Below, one piece after another: positions 21,675-34,080 of a stretch of 64,000 nt of DNA. This stretch comes from Marsupella aquatica (lineage: Eukaryota; Marchantiophyta). Both the position numbers and the translations under genes were made by a program. The stretch lies in contig OZ316897.1 of the NCBI GenBank assembly GCA_973895155.1, forward strand, positions 4,712,001-4,776,000, written 5' to 3'. The notes beneath the pieces were generated by a model that was not told the DNA's origin, searched no databases, and saw only the letters and a program-made list of their open reading frames with translations. Each line of letters opens with the position of its first letter. The stretch's first letter is position 1.

Positions 21675-24440
21675 GATGAATTTAAGAAAGCAAGAAAACA
21701 GGGAGAGATTTTGCATTTGTTCAGTTTTGTGGAAACAAGTTTATTATCTTTACTTAAGTGTTAAGTAGAAGAGATAGATGTTTGAATCCATCTCCAGCAT
21801 CTGTCTGGAACCTAATTTGATAAGTGAGGTATTTTCTGTTCCTAATTAGATGGAATGAGATGGATGTTTTTCCTCTAGAATTCCTGTTAGAGGTCCGAGC
21901 ATTTTTCCCTTCTTGTGAGGATGGGAGCATAGAACCAGGAAGACCAGGAATTTGGAATGGATTTCAAAGTTCAACAATACATCTCTGCTCGCAAGTACCC
22001 AGGCAAGTACGGAAGGATCCAACCTGCTGCTTTTGTGTGCTTAGCAGTCACTTAGGAACGAACTATCAGTTTTCGAAATCAATACGCAAAAAAGACCTTT
22101 TTCTGAAACTGCGAACAATTGTTTGGGATAAAATACCGTTGTGTAGCATGTGATGTTTTTCCGATAATTCTTGCTCCTTTCATCTCGTGCAACGCTATGA
22201 TATGAGTATTGAAAGGAAATGAAGGGGGAGTTTCCACGATGACATAATCGTAATCCAATGTCTTTCTATTTCACAAAAATCATACCTAGGATTCCATTTT
22301 CCTTGCACCTATGAAATCACGAAATGGCAGTTGAACTAGTCCAGTTTAATAGTTCAACTAAAAGGCCTTCAAGTCCGACGTCCATGACTGTTGACTTTGA
22401 TTGAAGAGTGACGATTTTAATTTCCAGTGTTGGCTCAGGTACTAACCAAATTCATGTACTGTCAGTGAACACGAAGTTTGAAGACTCGCAGTGCCAAGGC
22501 GGGTCAAGAGTAGCTGCTCAAGAGAGGAAAGAAACTTGTTCTGCGCTACTGTCAATCTGCCCTAAGTCTAGATCACCAAACACAATCCTTGGTCAGGTGT
22601 TAAAAATGCATGCAACAATCAACAGTTCGCACAAGAAACAATGTTTTGGACAAAATAACCCTTTTTAGTTTCTTACTCTGCAAGGACAGTGGCAGTTTTA
22701 AATTAAAAGGCTGATTTCTTCTCTCTCCCCATGTATACTTATATTTCCTTCAATCAGCCTCACAAATGCTAAAACTCCTTTGAGAGAGTTCATGGTTGTC
22801 TTGAAATCCCTTAAGGAAACTGAACTCAAGCTGGTCCCCGGCAGCTGAGCATTAGCAAATTTGATCAAATCTACCCAACCAATGTCTACGTGCTTCTGAG
22901 TTAGCAGTCGCAACTGTTGCAAGTGTATCTAGACAATTGCTTTTAGTGGAGGGGCTGGAATGATGATGGCCAGCACGCAAAATAAGTAGCCGCACTAGCA
23001 TTTGGAATTTTCCAAGCCCTTAAATCAAGCATTCAAGTCCTCATGATGTGCCCATATAGGTGGATGTATTTGTCAGACTATTCTACCTTGGCTTGCTTGT
23101 GTACAGGTTGCAAGGAGATAACCAAGGGCGAGTAAACAGGGTTTTCACCAATAGTGAAATTGACACTGGCTCACTTTCATCATGGTTGTGACAGTTTCCA
23201 CTTCCTAATTTTCTAATGCCAAGTGTTACTGCCTTGTCCTGGATGGAGGCCTTCCACCTGATGCACCTTCGAGGCGCCTTTTGAGGTCTGGGTGCACACT
23301 AATTAAATGATTTTTTTCGTTCGGTAAACAGCACAAGTAAATCGGTACACCAAGTACATCCTGCTGAGCCAGTTTTGCATAGCAGAATGAAAAAGCCCTA
23401 CGATATATACGACAGAGTCGCAAGAAAATCATCCTTTCCTCCAGATAGTAGGGAGCTTGCAGCCAATTATAAGGTAGTTTCCTTTATCTAGTCAGTTTCC
23501 TACACGGCTGGAGATCCACACCAATCAGTCTATGGACATAACCCTCCCCCGTACACTGCCTACCAAGTGACGCGTTTGAGTCCCCCCGTCATCGTTTTCA
23601 GTAACATTTGAATAATTACGTGAAACTTATGCTCCCCCTTTTCTCTCTTTTAAGGCGCCATTGGCAACAGCTCTGGAAGGTCTTAATGCCTGACAAATCA
23701 TAGGGTTCCCCACAAGTCGAGGAGAAGATCCCTTTAAAACCTGTCAAACCCCACTCTTGAGTGAAACCTCATGGAAGTGAAACCAAGCGAAGCCACTTCA
23801 TGCATTAAAAGGTTCAGTTATGTTGATTCAAGGAACTAAGGCGTAAGATGACAGAAGACCGGCACTCGAATTGATGGCTGACTCGAACCTCAAATCTAGA
23901 TTTGACCACCAGTAGTAAAGTTCGGCTTCTGTTGAAAATGGACTTTCGCTGCTTATTCTCTCAAGGTGGCCGGTACTTTGCCAACTTTCTTACGTAGAGG
24001 GATTCACTCCAGCGGCCCACGCACCAACTGCGCCACTCACAAGCGAAACTCACCAATCAAGGAACGGAAATCATTCACAGATTTCGAATAATAGAGGACT
24101 ATCCTGCAGAGACCACAGACCTCATGTTATTGGAATAAAAATAACAAACTGTTGAAAGAAGAATTATAACACCCCTCCAATGCCTTCATCAATGAACGCA
24201 AGAAGAATTACATTTTTCGAAACGCCGGAACTGAGGCCGAAAAAACTTTGGCACAGATCGTTTGCTTTCCGAGTCGCAAGATTGGACGAGGTTATTGGAA
24301 AGGACGACTCAGAGAAGATGATTGGCAATCAAGTAACGCCAGGCCCGTAAGAACAAACAACCTCTCCAGCAAGACAGATGAAATGTAGAGATGTAAATAT
24401 TCTCAAAAACGGAGTGAGTTTCCAGGCAGTATATTCCTAC
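21675..24440. other. No recognisable gene
   Basis: Low-repeat sequence between the TRIM and ZNHIT2. Open frames (up to 109 codons at 21824-22153) match no family I know. A gene with short exons cannot be excluded. Confidence 0.4.
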
Positions 24441-24724
24441 CTATAGGCGTGGACCATGATGAGTTTCAAATGAAGTGGAGTAGACCTCTTTCCAGAAGCC
24501 TGTATAGAGGATATCACAATTTCGCAGCCATAAGGGAAGGAAACCATGAATATCGCGTAGTTCAATGTCAACGCAGTGCATCCAAGCGGGTGCAGCAACG
24601 AATACACTCGGGTCTTCTTCTTCCAGGCGAGCTCCTGATTGCAGGTCTTTCTCCGCGATCTGGGGTTTTACCTCACTCACCATAAGACAGTTTCAAACTA
24701 CTCTTACCAATTCTCAACATATAC

Positions 24725-27451
24725 TCACTTCTCCACTATTTCCTCAATGATGGGTCCGCTCCGGGAGACTGGCGGCTTCACCTCGTGCATTATTCCCAGT
24801 CCTGTATCCTTTGCCAATTCAATCTCTAGAAGCCTCTCCTTCTCAGCATCTACAAGTAATGCCAAAGATAAGAAAGTCGCATTGGGTTCCTCATTCGTCC
24901 AACACATAAGAAAGTATATCTTTCGAATGGCTGCTGTTATCTTTTTAAGTTCCGTACTGCTTTTCCTCCTTTTGGGATTGTTTCCTACGGCACCATCCGT
25001 TCTTGAATTTCGACTCACATTAGAGCTGGTGCTTCCAGTCTCGTTTTCTGCACTGCGATGTTTCTTATTTCCACTCATACCCCTATTGCTATCCCTCAAT
25101 TTTCGAAGATCTGCATAAGTAATCTCGTCACTTCGTTGTTCTGTGGCAACCTTGGTACTTGTGTTCCGAACTGCAACAGAACCCATACTTTGGTTCTCCG
25201 TCCCTGGGCTCCGTGAGTTGCTGCTCTCCGAGCCTCCACGGGTACTTCTTATCTCATGTTTCAATTTCACCTGCCTATCGTCTCCTAATTCTGCTTTTAG
25301 CTGCTTCTTCGCATTTTCCAACATTCTGTGCAAGTCTGCCAAAGCGCACACGACACAGGCCCTACCAAGACGAAGAACAGCAGAAGCATCATCAAACAAA
25401 GCCATGGCAAACTTGAAGCCTCCCGCATGCCTAAAAGTAGGTGAACATATGGTCTTCACGGCGTCCGCTAAAGCCACTGGGATCGATTCTGGAGAAGCTG
25501 CTTGATCCAGAACCTGTGACGCACTCAGTAAAATCAAAGCAGCGTCAAGTGGCTCGCTTTGCCAATCACCATTACAGAACCTCAGCGTGAAGCAGTAGTT
25601 ATAAATCACTTCTGCCAGTTGCACCGGTATCGAAGGAGAAGGATCCCCGCGAATCAGCTGTCTGACCCGAGCAAGAGCTTCAGACGGAGGTCCAGGAACT
25701 TCACCGGGTACAGCCTCTAATGCCTCAGTTCTTAGTTGCTTTGGGTTTTGTTCTTTGGAAGGATATACAGGTTGAATAAGGCTTGTACCATGTGTTGTAA
25801 TGGAAATGGTTCCAGCACGGGGATTGAGCCACCACGGGTACCACGGCTGAACGAGATGACTAATTTCCCCCGCTGCCAATGCACGTAAAAAGTCTTTTCT
25901 TTCTTCTACAGAGAGGTCGTCCAAGGATACGTGTCCACCTGCACAGGAGCATCATTTTTAGTAAATTGTCTTCCTCAGTACAGAGCCATAGTAGAAACAG
26001 CGAGCATTTACCGATGGAATTCTGCCCAAACATTAATCTCGTGTACACAGTGGTGCTGCTGAAAGAAAGCTAAGGAATCCACCTCCTCGGTACAGGCACA
26101 AGGAGCAATCGGTGAACTTCTCACATGCACACTTTTGCTCTCCGGTTCCTACATCGTTGTCGAGGGAAATCCAAGGTTCATAAGAATAAGCTTAGCACAC
26201 CTTCAGAGATAAGTTCGAGAGTTCGGTCGGAAAAAACGGCTCCTGATCATTCCAGGAGAACATTGTTATGTTAGCTCGTTCAGTACGGGTGAGTATTGAT
26301 CTTTGGAGATTCAGCAAGTGTAAAGACGTGATGAGGCTATTGCTAAAGCCTATTTTGGAATGCAATGACGTGATTCAATGATTCTGGTTGAATTTATCAC
26401 CCTGGCGACCATCACTGTCATCGTCTTCTTCGCCCTCGTCGCCCAGAGTTTCATCTTCGATTATACTCCGACCATCATCGTCAAAACGAATACGCTTCAA
26501 TGCCTCCAACATGTTCTGCTGGCTTTCTTTGCTGGCCTGGATGTCACGCATTTCTTCAATGACATTGTTGCGCATGAACGACTCTGTACATCGCAGACTG
26601 TGGTTCTGAGAACAGAAAGGAAACTTTAGGGTACCGTGCGAAAGAATACAAAGGAGAAGGCTTTCATACAACTACAGGGCGATTTATCGGCTGAAATCAC
26701 AAAGCACAGCTGGTAAGAAGTGACTAGATAAGAGAATTCTTCCTGTCAAAACCAAATTTTGGGAAGTACCTTGTAGCACGAGAGAGAGCAATACCGCAGG
26801 TTACACTGGGGGCATGTGTATTTCGAATACTGCCTCTCACATCTACAATGAACAGAAACCAATTCGCATGCAAATGATGCAGAGTAGGCAATCTTGGATC
26901 AAAAACCAGTATCAAGCTCTTGACGTTGCCAAACCAGGAAAACTATCAAAGAGCGGGCTGAATAACGGCCTTCTAGACCGTCAGAGAGCAGATTAACCAC
27001 CTAATAATCTGTCATGAGAAAGTTTATGGCAAAATCGCAACACGACGGAAAGCAAGTGTGAAGAGACCTTAACCACATGATTCGAACATCTAAACAAGAG
27101 AAAACCTATCATCAACCAAATCATGAGATAAATGACTTTGAAAATAACCTCAAATACTAACAAGCTTGTAACTAAGATTCGCAGGGAAATGCTTCTTTCT
27201 AGCGTCGACGACGAACCGCCTTTGCCTACTATCTCACATAAATTTTCCATATAATTAAGTACCTACAGAATTTATCGACCAAAATTTGAGCATCCCGTCA
27301 TTTCTCCGAAAAGGCGAAGTTCATGCATGCCTCCAGAGTGACACAAACGAGTCGCAATGATCCAGAGATGAGGTGAGGCGGCAACTTACACTCTGCAAAT
27401 TAGGCGATGCTCTGGTATTGCGTGAGCCGGATTTCCCATAGTCGCGGTCAT
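24725..27451 (-). CDS. ZNHIT2: ZNHIT2 homologue, zinc finger HIT domain protein 2, 4 exons
   Basis: HIT-type zinc-finger cofactor; in animals ZNHIT2 links the R2TP/RUVBL chaperone complex to snRNP and other complex assembly. The coding exons I derived are 27451-27390, 26842-26770, 26605-26401 and 25938-24725. All borders are GT..AG, and the sum of 1554 bases gives 517 residues. The zf-HIT domain is at residues 19-51, spelled by ICRVCERQYSKYTCPQC and RYCSLSCYKNHSLRC, with C19, C22, C31, C34, C39, C43, H47 and C51 as zinc ligands. The family's SFMRNNVIEEM block follows. LSVEERKDFLRALAAGEIS and VQPWYPWW begin exon 4; an acidic stretch (GDEGEEDDDSD) precedes them. A Ser/Lys-rich region lies in the C-terminal half. 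The human protein is about 400 residues, so this one is longer, mostly through that low-complexity part. The start ATG at 27451 is the first that joins the zinc-finger frame. The TGA stop lies inside a GTGAGT donor-like sequence. Confidence 0.9.
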
Positions 27452-27485
27452 GGTATGCACACCGTGAATTTCCAGAACTAGGTGA

Positions 27486-27516
27486 GACGCCTGCCTGCCT
27501 GCCTGCCTGCCTGCCT
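27486..27516. repeat. GCCT tetranucleotide microsatellite
   Basis: About six or seven GCCT units just upstream of the ZNHIT2 start, in the probable 5' leader or promoter. Confidence 0.9.
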
Positions 27517-28170
27517 TCCACCAGCCCGTTCAAGCAAGAAACTTCGATGTGCGCCGACTAAATTCACCGCTGTAGGATTTATAACTTAATTTTTAGGGTT
27601 CTCATCCGGTGCGCACAAAGAAAGGATCGAAAGGAACGAAGCACGGGAGGGTAATTCTGAGAGTCAATTGAAAGCCAAAGCTAGAGCTACCCTGATTCTA
27701 ATCCGCGTGAACAGAAGTGCGAGATCCATGCTCAGCTCTCGAAAACCAGCCAAGCTGTCCTGGAACCATCCCAGGACTTGGTTCCGATCAAGGCAAAGGG
27801 CGCTCGTTCTCAACAGAACAGCGTACAGCACGAAAAGAGGGTGCATTTTCCCGCTTGGTTCTTTTCGTTTTCTGTGGGTGGGTGGGAGGATTGATCGATC
27901 GATCGATTGCTTGGCGATGAATGCATCAACCTGCTCCTCTGTACCAACGAAACCCACGAGAACGAGACGAAGACAATTTGATGAGTCCTACTCCTTCGCA
28001 CGAGACGGGAATCTCACCCCTCGGAACTTGGAAGGCACGTCCACATGTCCAATTCCTTTGTTCCTCACTTTCGGAGACCCCTGGCTACATTTTGTAGGCT
28101 TTGTTTGAGAAAAAACAATGTATGTAATATTAGCTTTGAGCCGAAGTTGTGAGAGGCTATTATGGTGCAA
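27517..28170. other. ZNHIT2 upstream region; GATC run
   Basis: Likely promoter-proximal region of ZNHIT2 (minus). It contains a short GATC repeat at 27892-27907. Open frames on both strands are unrecognised. Confidence 0.4.
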
Positions 28171-28172
28171 AA

Positions 28173-28640
28173 CTAGCCCCATGCCCGTTGCACGAAAGAT
28201 TTCGAGTGAGGGCAAGATGTCAAGGAGAAGGCAAGATGTCAAGGAGAAGGCAAGATGTCGAGGCGAGGGTAAGATTTTGAGGCGAGGGTAAGATTTTGAG
28301 ACGAGACAAACATGGATGTGCATTGCAAACATGTAATTCAGGCAAAAAGTCAAACAGATTAATACAAATTAAAGTGATATAATCTTTATTCACCCTCGTA
28401 TTCACCCCTTCAATAAAGAACCTCATCATATACAATTTTTTTGTCACCCTTGCTTGACCCTCCTTGGAATCCGAAAGTAAAATCTTGATAGTTGTAGGAG
28501 ATATTTCCCTTGAAAATGCTGCATACAACTGTCCGTGACTAAATACAGGCTTTGAAATCTGTAACCTTACATGTTCTAAAGTCTGACCTGGAGCTTTATT
28601 TGTGATCATTGCATATGCCACTCGAATGGAAATTGGACCC
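28173..28640 (-). mobile_element. Helitron 3' end with RepHel helicase C-terminal remnant
   Basis: The minus strand from about 28640 encodes AYAMITNKAPGQTLEHV followed by KPVFSHGQLYAAFSREIS, a clear match to the last motifs of the Pif1-type helicase of plant Helitrons (their version: AMTINKSQGQT and PVFSHGQLYVALSR). The catalytic N-terminal motifs and Rep domain are absent. At 28173-28176 the minus strand ends CTAG followed by T, after a GTGCAACGGGC hairpin remnant, as expected for a Helitron terminus. The reading frame runs on into a short repeat. A decayed element tail. Confidence 0.8.
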
Positions 28641-28714
28641 TACGTAATAAACAAGGAAGTGATTTGTCATATGTCAACGGAATCCGTGGGATAATTGCAA
28701 GGGTCTTTGCATGT

Positions 28715-28925
28715 TTTCATGCAAGAACTCAATGCCCGTGCATTGCATGAAAGATGTCGAGGGACAAAAGATGTCAAGGAGATAAATGATGTCAAAGTGA
28801 ACAAAAGATGTCAAGGAGAGAAAACTATCAAGATAAGCAAAAGATGTCAAGGTGATAAATGTAAGGGTCCCTGCATATTTTCCTGCAAGAACCCAATGCC
28901 CTTGCGTTGCATGAAAGATGTCAAG
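28715..28925 (-). repeat. Two further Helitron-like terminal hairpins
   Basis: The minus strand reads CATGCAATGCACGGGCATTG at about 28755-28727 and CATGCAACGCAAGGGCATTG at about 28915-28892, each followed by a similar TTCTTGCA block. Both resemble the RTGCAACGCACGGGC hairpin that ends plant Helitrons and the decayed one at 28180-28200. Confidence 0.55.
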
Positions 28926-29410
28926 GTGACAAAAGATGTCAAAGAGAGAAAAAATATGTCAAGGTGATAAAAGATTCAAGGTGAGCAAACGATGTCAAGG
29001 TGATAAAACATGTAAAGGAGAGAAAAGATGTCCAAGTGAGCAAACAATGTCCAAATGATAAAAAAGGTTGAGTCTGAGAGAAAAGCTTTCAAGGTGAGCA
29101 AAAGATGTCACGATAAACAAAAGATGTTGAGGAGAGAAATAGATGTTGAGATGAGAAAAAGATTTCAAGGAGAGAAAAACATGCCAAGGTGAACAAAAGA
29201 TGCCACGGTGAGCAAAAAATGTTGAGGTGAGCAAAAAATGTTGAGCTGAGAAAAAATGTCAAAGAGAGAAAAAGATGGTGAGATGAGAAAAAGATTTTGA
29301 GATGAGAAAAAGAATTGAGGAGAGAAAAGATGTTGACGTGAGTGAAAGAGATAAAAACATTTTGAGATAAGCAAAAGATGTTTAGGTAAGGCAAAGATGT
29401 CAAGGCAAAC
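28740..29410 (-). repeat. Degenerate 15-18 bp minisatellite (AAAGATGTCAAGGTGAGC type)
   Basis: Tens of imperfect units of the form AAAGATGTCAAGGTGA and variants with GGAGAGA or GAGATGAGA run through about 670 bases. A shorter patch of the same units lies at 28210-28300 inside the Helitron tail. The long minus-strand frames here come from the repeat, not from a gene. Confidence 0.85.
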
Positions 29411-30870
29411 ACTTCAGATCTATGAGATATTTTAACTAAGTTTCGAACATTAATAAACCCAAGGCACAGCTTTTTAAATGTTAGTTGATTTAGGCATTTG
29501 ATGACACTATATTAGACCACTAAAGTAGCATGGGCACTCAATTTGAGTTCAGAAGACTATTTTCTCAAGATGAATTGAGAAGTTTGTTTTTCTCCTCGCT
29601 TTTCTCAACAACAAACCCTAAGCTTTCTAGTAGCTCAATTTTGTCTGTAGAAGATTGGTCACCCAATTTGTCAATGTACTTTCAAATAATTGGAAATTCT
29701 GGAAATTTCACTGAAGTCTGACTTTGGCAAGTTTTGAATTAGAGGTTAATAGCCTCATGACCTTGACGCAACTATTCACCAAATGGAGAGAAGGGCAGAG
29801 CTTAAACTTTGAGAAAAGAGAAGTATGAGTAGGAAGGGAAATGTTATTCATGTTGTGCTGGACAAGTATGATAGATTCTACACTTTGCCTTGTTTAGATT
29901 AGATTCTCCTCACAAAATCATTGTGGACCCAATTCAATGATGTCCTGAGCAGTTTGGCATTCCTTCAACTGTCACACGAATACTTTGCTTTGCAGGCCAA
30001 AGTTGACGACGTGGTTATCACAAGCAGTTGTCAAAATTGGGCCTTTTCGCTACATGCAACCAGATTCTCAAGCTAAGAGAGTCAAAATTCAATCCATGGG
30101 AAGTCCATTTGAAACCAGATCAATGTGTGATCAAATGAATTGTATCAGTTAGTTGAGTTCACATTTCGACCATAGCTAACAGTTTGCAATAATTGCTAAA
30201 GGCCAGAAATCTTACTCCAAGTGCCAATTACCCTTTAACAAAGAGATTATCAAGTTAGTTATTAGTCATTGTTGTACTTTGTAACACCAACCTGCACCTA
30301 AATCTATGGGGACCATCTGCCACTCTCCAAAGAAAGGCAAACAGCTCCAGGCTGCCATTGAGCAACTAAAAGCCATGCTTAAACCATGGGAGCAGACTGA
30401 CAGTCCGGTTTCTCTAGGGGATGATGATGAGGAAAATAGTTAAGTTCCCGCTGTGGTTTAGTGCTGGTAGTCCCCTTCGTCAGGGTCATAGTACTAAGGA
30501 CTGCTTCCTGTACTACAGGGATCCAATTGATGACAATGAGTGGCGGATGAATTGGATTACTTTTGGCCTGTTTAGTTTGTTTCCGGTGGTTTCTTTGTCT
30601 GGGTTGGTTGTCCCCTCCCTGGTGGTTTTCGCCCCTGGGTTGGTGTTTGTTGGGGTTCACCTCTCTTCCCCCCCGGCTTTTTTGGGGGTGTGGGTTTTTT
30701 TGGAGAAAAGAAGAAGTTATTAGTCATTGTTTATTATATGAAAGAAATGTTTTTAAAATCTTTGAATTTAAGTTTTAAAATTAGAAAAGTAACTAAAATG
30801 GTTACATAGTGACAATTTTATTGGGCAATTTTACCCATCCTGATCTTTGCATTTCTATTTTTTTACATTT
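29411..30870. other. No recognisable gene
   Basis: Possible retroelement debris: a T/G-rich tract at 30540-30715 resembles that at 11540-11870. No domain is readable. Confidence 0.4.
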
Positions 30871-30877
30871 TCTTTTT

Positions 30878-31025
30878 ACGGCATGGTGTCCCAAAATTTA
30901 CACCCAAATTGACGCAAACACAAATGAAAACTTTAAGTTTGATTCACAAAACTGGCGAGTCTTGTTTGTTGCGATTGTTGTTGACATGGCACTCTCCCGT
31001 GTCGGGAATTTTTCACGGGACCCGT
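30878..31025 (-). mobile_element. Small hairpin-bearing repeat (ACGGCATGGCG family), copy 2
   Basis: Shares ACGGCATGGTGTCCCAAAAT with copy 1, a CTTGTTTGTTGCG / CCTGTTTGTGG block, and a CGGGAATTT ... GGGACCCGT end. At the ACGGCATGG end it adjoins TTTTTTTACATTTT, as does copy 3. Confidence 0.65.
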
Positions 31026-31860
31026 AGTGACCATAACCAGGCCCGCGACCGACCCCCTGGTCACAAAGGCTGAACTAAATTATACTACTACTAGTTGTCT
31101 TAGAAAATTCAAACCATGTTTGAGATATGCCCAATGTCATTTTCCAATTATTATTAAAAAAGTACGAGTTATCTGAAATTGTGTTGACGAGAGTGGTGCA
31201 TCATGGAAGAATAATACCTCTGCGTCCAAGGACTGACGGGTTACTTGGATCACTATGCTTGTCATGTTAAGTCACTCTCTAGCAATGTGTTTGTGGTTCA
31301 CTATGCTTTTGGGCCAAATTGGCTAATTTGAGAGTGACATTGGGGTGACCTCAGCCCTGGTAAAAACAATTTTTTTACACCAGGCACTGTAGTCTTTTTA
31401 CTACTCTGAGACCACTAAGGAAGCACTCTAATAATTCTCTTCACGACCATGTAAACAATTAGCAAGTAAGTATGCCGAAGAGGATGCCCTCATGGATTAC
31501 CCTTCTTGAAGGTACTGTACCCAAATTGCCCATGACTATGTAGAAACTAATACATGGTTGCATGATTTTTGCCACCCTGGAACAATAGACTGAAGTTGAA
31601 TCCAATAATACCAAAGCCGCCTCTGGGTTTAAACTGTTAGCGGGAACCTAGTCTCCCTCACGATTTCCTACCCTCAAAAAGGTTATTAATTTACTTGCAC
31701 AAAAGCGTCAAGTTAGAAGTTACAATTTGAATGCTAGACCTCGGGGTTCTGGCAGTTTCGACAACTTGAGGCACGACTCAAATGATGTAGAGATGGAATT
31801 TTTTGGTCCTCTCTCATGAACCTTAGTGGCGGGCTTTGGGTCCCTGCTGATGAGCTCATT
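31026..31860. other. No recognisable gene
   Basis: Short frames only; a mix of retroelement-like words without a domain. Confidence 0.4.
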
Positions 31861-31864
31861 ATTT

Positions 31865-32135
31865 GCAAAGGCAAATAAAGGACAAAATAATTATTGTCAA
31901 GAAAGGTGCACCTTCATGTAGCAACATCAAATCCGGACCTTATGCACTCCCGTATGTATTGGGCAAAGAAGTGGGATTAAGTGTGGATGAGACATGGAAA
32001 GATGCTTTAGGATTTAACATTGATCACACCCATGTACTTTAGCTCCACACAGTTAAGGTAGAGGTTAGAGCTTTAGATAGATATGTTAGAAGGTTAGCCA
32101 ATCTTCTTGTTAAACCTTCCACCAAATTCTCAATC
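31865..32135 (+). pseudogene. Coding-like stretch with one internal stop, unknown
   Basis: In one plus-strand frame the sequence reads about 55 codons (containing KSGPYALPYVLGKEVGLSV and TWKDALGFNIDHTHVL), then TAG, then about 30 more codons (KVEVRALDRYVRRLANLLVK). Composition looks protein-like and the frame is kept across the stop. I do not recognise the family; a retroelement polyprotein remnant is the simplest guess. Confidence 0.3.
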
Positions 32136-32352
32136 TTATATATATTTGATTCTAACTTATGTTATTGCAAGTATCATGCACATATGACATCACTAAATAT
32201 TATTTACCTTGTAGTTGTTATGGTTCTTCCAAACAAACAAAAACTAATGACCTCACTAGCTGCCAGTTCTATAATAATCTTTCACATTGCAGGTCTACCA
32301 ACTCCTCCAGTGGAGAGCTACTGTACAGTGCTGCAAAATCCATTCACGGAGC

Positions 32353-32705
32353 AAAGTGGTGGTCGACTGATATTATGTAGACTCACCAGAGTCATGTCAA
32401 GGGAATCACAACGCTCTTAATGCAAAAGGTATCCATGAAGAGAAGTGGTGGAGGACTGATATTAACTAGACTCACCACAGTTGCATCAAGAGGATCACAA
32501 TGCTGCTAAAATCTCTTAAAAATGCAAAAGGTATCCATGGCCGGAGAGAAGTGGTGGTGGACTAATATTAGCCGGACTCACCATAGTCATGTCAAGAGAA
32601 TCACAACGCTGTTAAAGGTATCCATGGAAAGAAGTGGTGTTGGACTGAATAATAACCAGACTTACCACATTCATGTCAAGAGGATCACAACGCTGTTACA
32701 AATGA
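32353..32705 (+). repeat. Four diverged copies of a ~70-bp unit
   Basis: Each unit holds AAGTGGTGGTSGACT, GACTCACCA and GTCAAGAGAATCACAACGCT. Copies lie at about 32353-32420, 32441-32510, 32547-32615 and 32630-32700, joined by AAAGGTATCCATG linkers. It gives overlapping frames that look like genes but are repeat-derived. Confidence 0.8.
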
Positions 32706-32709
32706 CCCT

Positions 32710-33650
32710 ACTAATGAAGGTTCAAAACTTTGAAATCTATGGTAGGTTGGACATTGAACATCACCAATTAGGCTTAAACCACAACTAACCATACATAAGA
32801 CAAAAAATGACCAATTTACTTAGAACTACCAACAAAGTACAATGGAGTAAGACCGACAGAGGACACCACACCAATTTCACCTCTCACAAGCATATTGTCC
32901 AGTTTGACTATTTCTTTGATGATGGAAGATTAAAGTCAACTTACAAAACTTGGGAAGCTACTAACCTAGTGTCATCCAGGTACAATTTTTCCTTACAGGA
33001 AGTAACAGACAGGTAGCCAACAGAGCAAGCTCATGAGCCACTTCACACTATCCACAAACTTTCTACTAATTACCCGGTACTTGAACAATCGGTCCAGTGC
33101 AGTGCTTCTGGACTGACCATGTAGTGTAAGTCTAGTACACTTCTATGAAGGACTACAGAATTGATTAAACAACTTTGGGTAGTGTGTGAGAACATGACAG
33201 CAGCAAGAGAACGAGCTGATTTATGCAGAATAGTTACAAATAGGAAATTGAAGGTGTTTTTTGATTTTCTTCTGTTCATAAGAAAGTAGTATGAGACTAT
33301 AGAAATGGGAAAGGCAAAAAAAGAAAGCGAGTGTGGAGCTTCTACACACCCATGCACACTTGAGCCCTTTATCGCAGACCGACAAGTGTGACAAGGCAAA
33401 CAACAACTCCCCTAGGGAGGCCAAATAAACTAATAACCTAATGCAGAATAGAATTATAGCAAGGTTTTCACAACAATAAAAGCAATTGAAGGATGCAAAT
33501 CAGAATGCACACACATACGGAATCGAGGAAAATTTCAATTGCAATTCAAATAGAATGAACTGAAACTATCACAGTACAAGATCCAAAAAGAATAATAAAT
33601 ATTTCCAGCCGGATCATTTGGATCACTTTACGCATATAAGGTGCACTCAT
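32710..33650. other. No recognisable gene
   Basis: Unrecognised short frames. Nothing supported. Confidence 0.5.
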
Positions 33651-33667
33651 CAATGAATAGTGTATTA

Positions 33668-33770
33668 CTTGCTTGGTTGAAGGGTCCAACCTTCTCTCAT
33701 GCTTGGTTGAAGAGTCTAACCTTCTCTCATGCAAGTAAGGTAATATCTCTCATGCAAGTAAGGTAATATG
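33668..33770. repeat. Two nested short tandem duplications
   Basis: A ~31-bp unit (CTTGGTTGAAGRGTCYAACC, then TTCTCTCATG) occurs twice, then a ~24-bp unit (TCTCTCATGCAAGTAAGG) occurs twice. Confidence 0.85.
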
Positions 33771-33955
33771 CCCCTCAAAATGTTAAAAAAAGTTTAGGGG
33801 GCTTAATAGAAACTAAGTAAATTAAAAAAATTAAAGAGATTATCAAAAATGATTAAATTATAAATAATACGTAATTAAAATACAAATTAGACTAAATTTA
33901 CATAAAAATACATTTCAATCAAATTAAATGAGATAAGATAACCAAATAATATAGA
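33690..33955 (+). repeat. Dispersed AT-rich repeat (copy 2, see 17345-17580)
   Basis: Shares TTCTCATGCAAGTAA, ATTAGACWARATTWACAT and ATAAAAATACATT blocks in the same order as 17345-17580. Confidence 0.6.
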
Positions 33956-33974
33956 TCTAGAAAAAATAAACACA

Positions 33975-34080
33975 ATATAAGAATGATAAAATTTAGAGGA
34001 TTGACTCGGCGCGATACAAGAGTGATGAAATTTAGAGGATTGACTCAGCACGATACAAGAGTGTTAAAATTTAGAGTATT
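33975..34080. repeat. ~42-bp tandem repeat, 2.5 copies
   Basis: GATAAAATTTAGAGGATTGA and CGATACAAGAGTG alternate three times with small changes. Confidence 0.85.

Noticed and set aside
28988-29412. Several long overlapping minus-strand frames rich in Phe/Leu/Ser
   Set aside because: Produced by the 15-18-bp minisatellite, which stays open in several frames.
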